NCBI RefSeq assembly: GCF_026262505.1 | Contig: NC_067207.1 | Span: forward strand, 22,598,082 to 22,662,081 | Length of the DNA stretch: 64,000 nt | Reading direction: 5' to 3' | Origin: Trichomonas vaginalis G3 | Lineage: Eukaryota; Parabasalia; Trichomonadida; Trichomonadidae | Shown: piece after piece, positions 57,722 through 64,000 of the stretch | Position numbering within the stretch: position 1 is the stretch's first letter | How the letters are laid out: each line of letters opens with the position of its first letter | The notes under the pieces: model-generated | The model's input: only the letters and a program-made list of their open reading frames with translations | Databases searched by the model: none | What the model was told of the DNA's origin: nothing | Position numbers and translations under genes: made by a program

Positions 57722-59026
57722 TCAAAAGAAGTTCTTAAATGAACCAAAGAACTGAGATATACTTGATCCACCATATGTAGAGTTGCAGAGCTGATTATAA
57801 GGAAGCAATTCGTTCCTATAGAAATCTCGATATTCAGGAATTTCGTTCAGAACAGCTTTAATTGCAGGGCGAGTAGCCGCCTTGTTGTTGAAGAGCTCTA
57901 CGATGGCAAACAGTGTTGGACTCAAAACCCTGTTGATTCTGCCAGTCGCTTGATCAATAAATAAAGGAGTGTAAACACCGACCATTTTCTCAGCGAATTG
58001 TTCGTTTTTGAGACCAGTCTCCACAAATTTTCTGAATTCACCATGGAGAATTGTACAATTAGGGAATTGTATCAAAACAGTGCAAAGAGATTGAAGAACT
58101 GATGATTGGAGAAGGAGTTCGTATGCCATTGGAGCGATTTCCATCATTTGAGTTAAAAATGTTAATGCTGAAACTCTAAAAGATCTAATTCGGACAAAAG
58201 GTTCTGTAATTAGCTTCAATGCTGTTGGAATTAGCTTGAGACATTCAACAGCAACTGGTTGGCATGTAACAGCTGTAATTGCGGCCCAATGAGCGTTTTT
58301 GACGTAATCTGGAGCGTTTGGAATTTCTTCAAGGAGAGCTTGTACAACGGAATTAGTTTTGAAGCCCTTTTCCATTATTTTGTTCTCTGAACAACGCTTA
58401 ACAAGCTGATAAAGACAAGATAATTTATCATAAACAGGATCAAGGTAAGGGTTTGTATTTGTTGGCTGATATTTGAAGTCTACAGACTGCAGCTCACGAA
58501 TAATGTACTCAGAGAATCCGAAATCAACAAGCCATTCTTGGGCTTTTTCAAATCTTGTTTCTTCGCCATTTGTCAATGAAATGAAGAAGTTGTAGACGCT
58601 CGGATTAGCGCAATGCTTGAGTAAATGATATATGAATCCGCAGTGCTCAATCGTGTCGGCTGGTAAAGTTTGTAATAAAGTTAAAGTTAAACTTGATAAC
58701 CTTCCGAGCACGTAACCAGGGACATCTGGCTGGACTAAGGCTTCAAGTGCGTGATTTCTGAATTTATCATCTTTTAAGATTTCGCTTGAAATGGCTGGAT
58801 CACCAAGAACTAATATTGAGTAAGCACGAGATGCTTCGATAGATTTGTCTTGAGAAAATACCATCGCAAGCATTTCATCTGCATGAGAAAGCAAGAAATT
58901 CATCAGTCCAGATGGTTTTTGTTTAATAGCTCTAACAATCGATGGAATAGCAAGTAAAGATTTGAGTTCTGGGTTTGGAGATGCTAAAACGGCATGGATT
59001 TCAGAAGAGCTATAGCTATTGAACAT
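57722..59026 (-). CDS. Armadillo-like helical protein, possible SAPS/PP6 regulator
   Basis: The 434-residue protein is all-helical and built of HEAT/ARM-like units. Its ordering (SLLAIPSIVRAIKQKPSGLMNFLLSHADEMLAM at the start, HCGFIYHLLKHCANPSVYNFFISLT near 130, then FRVSALTFLTQMMEIAP) resembles SIT4-associated (SAPS) phosphatase-6 regulators. It lacks a clear diagnostic motif, so the call is tentative; a general trichomonad ARM protein is the alternative. The AAAAAGTGACA motif lies about 30 bases before the ATG (59,051-59,061). Confidence 0.55.
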   Translation of the reverse strand: MFNSYSSSEIHAVLASPNPELKSLLAIPSIVRAIKQKPSGLMNFLLSHADEMLAMVFSQDKSIEASRAYSILVLGDPAISSEILKDDKFRNHALEALVQPDVPGYVLGRLSSLTLTLLQTLPADTIEHCGFIYHLLKHCANPSVYNFFISLTNGEETRFEKAQEWLVDFGFSEYIIRELQSVDFKYQPTNTNPYLDPVYDKLSCLYQLVKRCSENKIMEKGFKTNSVVQALLEEIPNAPDYVKNAHWAAITAVTCQPVAVECLKLIPTALKLITEPFVRIRSFRVSALTFLTQMMEIAPMAYELLLQSSVLQSLCTVLIQFPNCTILHGEFRKFVETGLKNEQFAEKMVGVYTPLFIDQATGRINRVLSPTLFAIVELFNNKAATRPAIKAVLNEIPEYRDFYRNELLPYNQLCNSTYGGSSISQFFGSFKNFF

Positions 59027-59377
59027 GGTTTAAACTTTGATAGGTATTATTGTCACTTTTTAAGTTGCTCAAAAAATACTCTCTCCGAGATCAGATTTTT
59101 ATGAGAGCAATTTCATATAATATGGGGAGTTATAGCTTATATAATGCTTTGTTATGTGTTATACACTCGACTACACACATCTATGCTTCATGAATATTAA
59201 ATTTTTCAGTGAATGTTGCGCAAAGAAAATTAATGTATCAAATATCTAAATCAATTTCAAACCATCATAAGAGATCTTTAATAATCAATCAAATTTTAAA
59301 GATTACTTGATAAAGTTTTGATTATTTTTAAAATAATGTAAATTTGGTTCTAAATAGTAGAAATATAAAAAAATAAT
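59027..59377. other. AT-rich spacer
   Basis: Holds the AAAAAGTGACA motif; nothing else was seen. Confidence 0.5.
59051..59061 (-). promoter_or_regulatory. AAAAAGTGACA motif
   Basis: Exact 11-mer upstream of the ARM-type gene start at 59,026. Confidence 0.5.
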
Positions 59378-59716
59378 TTACTCGTCCTTCTGCTTGATCA
59401 TCTTAAGGATTTCGGATTCACCAGCATCAATGATTGAGATGACTGATGAGCGGAAATACTTACCGCAAGCTGTGCCGAGGTCGACATTGTCACCATCGAA
59501 TGGGAGAATATCGCAGCCGGAAAGCATAGCGTAGTATTCGATAAGGGAACGGTGAGCTGGGGCAACATTTGATGCGAAGATAACAAGCTTGGCCTCGCCA
59601 TTGCGGAGTGACTTAAGTGTCTGGGAAATACCAAGAGAGTACTTGCCGGACTTTGTGACAAGGGAGAGGGAGTTGATGATTGATTCGCGTGCGCGACTTA
59701 ATTTCTTGCGGCCCAT
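59378..59716 (-). CDS. RPL30: Large-subunit ribosomal protein eL30
   Basis: The 112-residue protein matches eL30: a basic N terminus, SLSLVTKSGKYSLGISQTLKSLRNGEAKLVIFASN, EYYAMLSGCDILPFDGDNVDLGTACGKYFR, and an acidic ending. It is part of the 60S subunit and uses the L7Ae-like RNA-binding fold. The length is normal and no intron is seen. The DNA is richer in G+C than its neighbours, as expected for a highly expressed gene. A TGTCACGTTTAAG variant of the promoter motif lies upstream (about 59,764). Confidence 0.97.
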   Translation of the reverse strand: MGRKKLSRARESIINSLSLVTKSGKYSLGISQTLKSLRNGEAKLVIFASNVAPAHRSLIEYYAMLSGCDILPFDGDNVDLGTACGKYFRSSVISIIDAGESEILKMIKQKDE

Positions 59717-60051
59717 TACAAAAGGACGGCCAAAACCTCTATCGTCTCGCTCTACTTTACAAATGTCACGTTTAAGAAAAAATTAATGATCTGTAATTTT
59801 TAGTGATATAGTAGAGACATAGCTTGGCAATAACAATTTTGTCAATAAATTTATGTTTACTTCAAAATAATTTATGAACATTTTTCAATCCTTTATTTAA
59901 CGCCCGATGGATTTTAAGATTGTTTACTTCTGATCCAATTCTTATTCTTTCATCTATAATTATCAAATTTAAATTAAAAATTATTTTTTTTTTTTATATA
60001 TTTGGAAGTGCTGATATCTAATGTATCAATATTTTCATGAATTGCTGTTTA
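59717..60051. other. AT-rich spacer
   Basis: It contains a TGTCACGTTTAAG variant of the upstream motif at about 59,764 and otherwise nothing notable. Confidence 0.5.
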
Positions 60052-61158
60052 TTAAGTAGAAGAAACTTCAAATAAAAGAAATAATGAGAATCCATAAAAA
60101 TTATTATGTCGCGTGACGCATGAAATGGCAGCTGCAGAATTTATGATTGTTATCAAAAGCTTTCCATTTCCTTCCCAGATTCCCGAAATAGATTTCACAT
60201 CAGTAAATAAAAATTCGTTCTGATCAATGAATTCATATGGTCGTGTTTGAACAGGGTTATAAGATGAATCGTAGGCAGTAATTGGACCGCGTGGAATTGC
60301 TGCATCTTTAGTCAAAGCCCACGAACTTCCACCTCCAGAGCCGCTATTTCCATCATGAGAAGCGAAGCCGCCAAACCAACCACTTCCAGCACCCGGGCGA
60401 TCGTTTGCACCATAAGTAGTTGTGTATCCATATTTTTTATTCAAAGATCCATCATAACGAGAGGATTCTCCATAGCCAAAGCTGAAACCAAAAGTGGAAT
60501 TGGCAGATTTTGATGCGTCATATTTTCCATGTCGCCAAGCACCGGGAGCAGTAAAACCGCCTCCTGATCCTCCTGAGCCATCGTCATCAGTATATATCTG
60601 GGTTTGATCCCAGTAATTATCAGAGCCTCCTACGCCGCCGCTCACGATCACGCGGTGCCACAAATCATTTGACAAAAACATGACGGCGGTTTGACCACCT
60701 CCGCTTCCGGAGCCCGTATCACCGTAGGACAGTGCATCACCACCGCCACCATAGCCACCTTTTTGGGTATGGGAAGGGGGTGCTTCATATATTCCTCTGC
60801 CGCCTATTGTCGCGTACGCGATTATTTCTTTGGAAATTTTGATGTTGCCGGATATATAGCCGCCGGCTCCACCACGGTTTGCTACTTTCCTGCAAACGGT
60901 ATTTCCGTGGAATTGGCCAATTATTTCTGTATTTAGGCAATTTCCTTTTTCATCAATATGGGATGACAAGGCATTGGATGTATAACCGCCAGAGGCTCCA
61001 TATAGCTCGAATTTATAGAACCCTGGTCTAAGGGTAATGACATAATCGGTGCAATCGTGATGTGATGTGCACGGATAATCGAAAGTGTATGTATGAGTTG
61101 TTTCATCATAGCCAACATGTTTCGTTCCTTTTGATTTATCTAATAACTCGGAGTTCAA
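60052..61158 (-). pseudogene. Glycine-rich ALK/LTK-like protein, start codon missing
   Basis: The 368-residue frame has the trichomonad glycine-rich receptor-ligand pattern: TYTFDYPCTSHHDCTDYVITLRPGFYKFELYGASGG, then Gly-rich loops (GGYGGGGDALSYGDTGSGSGGGQ, GGSGGGFTAPGAW, GAGSGWFGG, GGGSSW). No ATG is in frame before residue 161, and a stop codon (TAG) lies just upstream of the TTG at 61,158, so the start codon looks mutated. This family (PF12810-like) is common in trichomonads and thought to act at the cell surface. It may be a recent pseudogene or use a non-ATG start. Confidence 0.65.
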
Positions 61159-61564
61159 AATGATCTATGTTACTTAATTTAATACATTCAACATCAAAAT
61201 GTCACATTTACTGTTTACTTGAATATGTTATTACTGCGTGCTATTTAACTTTAAAATATTTCAAATATAAATCCTTAGCTTGGGAAAAATAAATTTCAGG
61301 TTTTGTATTTCTATATAAAGAGTGCCTCTTAACATTTATTCACAGGGCAAAGAATGCATTTTATTCAATTCATAATCATTAACAATTGAATAAAATGAAA
61401 AATTGAAAATAAAATTTCAAAAAAGTTGTTTTAATATGCTAAATTTATACAAGTATTCGCTATATAGTATTACTCTAGATACTAAAGCGAAATATAACAA
61501 TAATTCATATAATATATGCCGTTATTAAAATATTACGATGAATTATAAGTAAAACATGATGTTT
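61159..61564. other. AT-rich spacer
   Basis: It contains TGTCACATTTAC at about 61,199, a variant of the promoter-like motif. No gene was seen. Confidence 0.4.
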
Positions 61565-61984
61565 CTACTCATGAGTAGTCTTATTCATAAGATATCGTCC
61601 GAATCTAAGTTCAATATATCTTTGTAAATCTGTATTCTTTGCAGAACCAGATACAGTCCTAGGCATTGCAGTTAAAAGTATCTCAAACTTTCTTGACATT
61701 TGATTTGCAGCTTGAGAAATTGAGTGATGAGGACCATTATATATTTTTGCGTTTTGCCAAATTGTATTTACATCTGAAACGAATTCTTCGGGTGTTTTAT
61801 ATTCTTTGTTATCTAATTTCTCTTGAATCATGAAAAAGCACATTGGCTTAGGTATTTTTAAGTAATAATCTGGTGCTGATGTATCTTCTGGGTTAACTGG
61901 CTTGAAAAAATAGTATGAATTCTCTTGCTTCATTAATTCTTGTAGAATTTCGCGACATGGATGATAAAAACTAGGTGTTTCCAT
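61565..61984 (-). CDS. Single-bromodomain protein
   Basis: I use the Met at 61,984 (METPSFYHPCREI, 139 residues). A single bromodomain fills most of it: HPCREILQELM (helix Z), FFKPVNPEDTSAPDYYLKIPKPMCFFMIQEKL (the PxDYxxxIPxPM-type loop and helix), then IYNGPHHSISQAA, with the Asn that binds acetyl-lysine. It reads histone acetylation in the nucleus. It is very small, so it may act as a subunit of a larger complex. It is divergent from the symplekin-like gene with 35 bases between starts. Confidence 0.85.
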   Translation of the reverse strand: METPSFYHPCREILQELMKQENSYYFFKPVNPEDTSAPDYYLKIPKPMCFFMIQEKLDNKEYKTPEEFVSDVNTIWQNAKIYNGPHHSISQAANQMSRKFEILLTAMPRTVSGSAKNTDLQRYIELRFGRYLMNKTTHE

Positions 61985-62004
61985 ATTTAGAACAAAAATA
62001 TTAG

Positions 62005-62016
62005 AAAAAAGTGACA
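62005..62016 (+). promoter_or_regulatory. AAAAAAGTGACA core motif in a 35-bp divergent gap
   Basis: The motif lies 4 bases before the ATG at 62,020 and also within reach of the bromodomain gene start at 61,984, so it may drive both. Confidence 0.55.
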
Positions 62017-62019
62017 AGA

Positions 62020-64000
62020 ATGACTCAAGATACCAATCTCGGCTATGATGTCAAATCTTTGATGGCCAAATTTGAGAAGGAGGCATCTTCTTCTGCAGTT
62101 AACTGGAAGAATACCGCAACAATCTTAACAAATCTCGGTAAAATCGTAACAACATTGCCAGAAAAGGCCATTGACGAGAGCAATTTCCTTCAAATGTTTG
62201 CTAAATTTTCAGAATTCTTAGAATCCCATGCCGAGAAAATTACTTTGCAGACAAAAATTTTAATTGTAAAGATTCTTCAAAATTCTGCAATTATAATGAC
62301 CAAAAAGCAGTTTATCACTCAAGCCGATGTTGCAATAAGTATTATTTCCGATCAATTTGAAAATGAATGCAAGAAAGAAACTCCGAATGTTGGATATTTA
62401 ATTACTTTACTCGATGCTTTCTTCCACTTTATACGTTTTCAGATTGGTGATAATAAAGAATACGTCGAAACAATCAATAATCTTAACAATGTTGTTCCTA
62501 AACTATCAAGTTCAAAGAAAACATCTCTAAGGTACGCTTTACAATTAGATATCACCAAGAATGATTCCATTTTAGCATGGGAAAAGGATTTAAGGAAGCT
62601 TTTAACTTCTCTTGAAATTGCTATTACAACAACAAGAAATACAAATGCAATTCCTCCTAGAACCCCTAGAGACAATGAAACACGTCTTAAAGTTCAAAAT
62701 ACTCTTCTTACATACCAACCAGACATAGTTCTTGCTCTTGTTATCGAAGGATTCAAAAAATTACGGCCAAGTCCGAATTTCAAGCTTTCTGAGACTGTTA
62801 ACACTACAATTCAAGAGATCATGAGTATAACTCAAGAAGACGTCGACTACGACATGCACGAAATGAATATTGAAACATCAGAATATATTGTTGAGCAAGG
62901 ACTTGAAAAAATGGCTCAGCGCATGAAGTTTACTTCTCAGAAAGTCCAATCACACTTCCTCGCCATGATTATCTGTACAACTGACCAATCAGAAGGAGAA
63001 AAATATCTTAATTGTACAGGACGTTGCACAGAGACAGCCATTAGATGTGCAAGTACAGATATATCATCATTGCTTCCATTCCTCATCAATTGGGTCTGTT
63101 ATGAGTACGTAAAGAGCCCAAGAGAAAGATTTGTTCGAATTACGGAAAAAGTTGCAGTTGCAATCTGTGGAAAGCTCAGCGAAAAGGATGCTCCACAAGA
63201 ATCATCTATTCTCGTATTCCTTCGTTCGTTGCCTGCAATTGATCCTTCATTATTTTCCGTTTTGGCCGACCAAGTTAATCGCAGTCCAAACACCTCCAGA
63301 ATCATTATCTTCGCCATGGCCAACGTCGTACAGAACACAATCCTTATCCAAAAAGACTCATTAAATTCAATTTTCGAACTTTGCATTTCCCCCGACCAAT
63401 TAATCCGAAAGAACGCTATTGAGATCATGATCAACTCATTTTACGCTGGAAGACTGTTTGTTACCGAAATTGAAGATTATAGCAAAGATAAATTGAAGCA
63501 AGGATCATTAGAAGAGGACCAGAACTCCGCAGAAAGATACCTACACATATTCTTCGAAGTTCTCAAGCAAAATGTCAATCTTTTGCTAAATCTCCTCGAA
63601 ATGTACGATAAAATGAACGAAAAAGTTCAATCCAGTGTCAGAACACATCTTTTAACTCAGATGCCACAGATTGGTTTCAACTACGACATCATTAGTGGTT
63701 TGTTTGCAGCACAAAATGCAGAAAATGTCAAATTAATTCACTTTATTTTAGACAATCTTTCAAAGATCAATACAATTCCAAGCCAGATCACTGTATTGAT
63801 CAAGAGCGAGTTCGAGAAGACAAACGACGGCAGATTCCTTATTCCTATCATCCAGACACTCACAGAAACAGAGTTCTTCAACTATATTCCGATATTCTTG
63901 ACTCTCAGGAAATCAGGAAGAAACAGAGCTTTCGAAATCTACATCATGCAGAAACTGAAGAACCAAGCTAAAGAACCACGTGTGAAATTGATTTCTGAAT
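62020..64000 (+). CDS. Symplekin-like HEAT protein, 3' partial
   Basis: The frame is open from the ATG at 62,020 to the window end (660 codons). It is all-helical with HEAT repeats (ILIVKILQNSAIIMTKKQF, LRKNAIEIMINSFYAG-like segment). A central region with IDPSLFSVLADQVNRSP and an arrangement of ALVIEGFKKLRPSP and DYDMHEMN near residues 260-300 is reminiscent of symplekin/Pta1, the scaffold of the mRNA 3'-end cleavage complex. The C-terminal domain, which would be decisive, lies mostly outside. Another HEAT-repeat scaffold cannot be ruled out. Confidence 0.5.
   Translation, partial: MTQDTNLGYDVKSLMAKFEKEASSSAVNWKNTATILTNLGKIVTTLPEKAIDESNFLQMFAKFSEFLESHAEKITLQTKILIVKILQNSAIIMTKKQFITQADVAISIISDQFENECKKETPNVGYLITLLDAFFHFIRFQIGDNKEYVETINNLNNVVPKLSSSKKTSLRYALQLDITKNDSILAWEKDLRKLLTSLEIAITTTRNTNAIPPRTPRDNETRLKVQNTLLTYQPDIVLALVIEGFKKLRPSPNFKLSETVNTTIQEIMSITQEDVDYDMHEMNIETSEYIVEQGLEKMAQRMKFTSQKVQSHFLAMIICTTDQSEGEKYLNCTGRCTETAIRCASTDISSLLPFLINWVCYEYVKSPRERFVRITEKVAVAICGKLSEKDAPQESSILVFLRSLPAIDPSLFSVLADQVNRSPNTSRIIIFAMANVVQNTILIQKDSLNSIFELCISPDQLIRKNAIEIMINSFYAGRLFVTEIEDYSKDKLKQGSLEEDQNSAERYLHIFFEVLKQNVNLLLNLLEMYDKMNEKVQSSVRTHLLTQMPQIGFNYDIISGLFAAQNAENVKLIHFILDNLSKINTIPSQITVLIKSEFEKTNDGRFLIPIIQTLTETEFFNYIPIFLTLRKSGRNRAFEIYIMQKLKNQAKEPRVKLISE

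Overview
The window looks like a contig from a parabasalid protist (Trichomonas/Tritrichomonas type). It is AT-rich and the genes are intronless. It carries a surface GP63 (leishmanolysin) protease, an ankyrin gene of the trichomonad DUF3447 style, a glycine-rich ALK/LTK-like protein, AZUL-HECT ubiquitin ligases and flagellar/IFT proteins. It also holds several classes of mobile DNA, including a giant Maverick/Polinton. The species call is inference from family content; no rRNA or tRNA gene was seen.

Region 1 (1 to about 24,850) is the right-hand 24.8 kb of a Maverick/Polinton virus-like element; its left end lies outside the window. It encodes a DDE integrase, protein-primed family B DNA polymerase, SF3 helicase, A32-like packaging ATPase, a probable double-jelly-roll major capsid protein, a probable minor capsid protein, a phage-like fibre with a tail-collar head, two adenovirus pVI-like amphipathic proteins with a Met-Gly start, and a large coiled-coil structural protein. 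An accessory block (8.0-12.1 kb) holds small genes and an HNH protein. About a dozen genes are split by frameshifts (integrase, ATPase, helicase and many small ones), while most large virion genes are open. Three kinds of upstream sequence are visible: an AT-rich block before PolB and helicase, a short palindromic TTTTTACTnAnATGAAATG-like block before structural genes, and a host-like AAAAAGTGACA/AAGTGTCATTT block before accessory genes. The element ends near a GC-rich hairpin and a 35-T run at 24,812-24,885.

Region 2 (24,886-46,650) is host DNA with small genes separated by 0.3-2.7 kb AT-rich spacers: GP63 protease, GH47 mannosidase-like protein, a frameshifted ankyrin gene, DAW1/ODA16, a CDK, a dynein-2-type intermediate chain, an AZUL-HECT ligase, a nucleostemin-like circularly permuted GTPase and the PP2A scaffold subunit. 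The spacers contain a strongly structured GC-rich candidate ncRNA (28,687-28,842), a 30-bp repeat array and a 73-bp minisatellite.

Region 3 (46,657-50,328) is a 3.67-kb DNA transposon with about 97-bp inverted ends and TTAA target duplications (Kolobok-like). Its transposase gene has been broken near the C terminus by a nested 661-bp insert with its own inverted repeats and a 10-bp target duplication.

Region 4 (50,333-64,000) is host again: a second AZUL-HECT ligase, a truncated Cys-rich surface-type fragment, a bacterial-type isocitrate dehydrogenase, an ARM-repeat protein, ribosomal protein eL30, a glycine-rich protein whose start codon is missing, a bromodomain protein and, divergently, a symplekin-like HEAT protein running off the window. 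AAAAAGTGACA-like sequences recur just upstream of several host starts and are a likely core promoter element.
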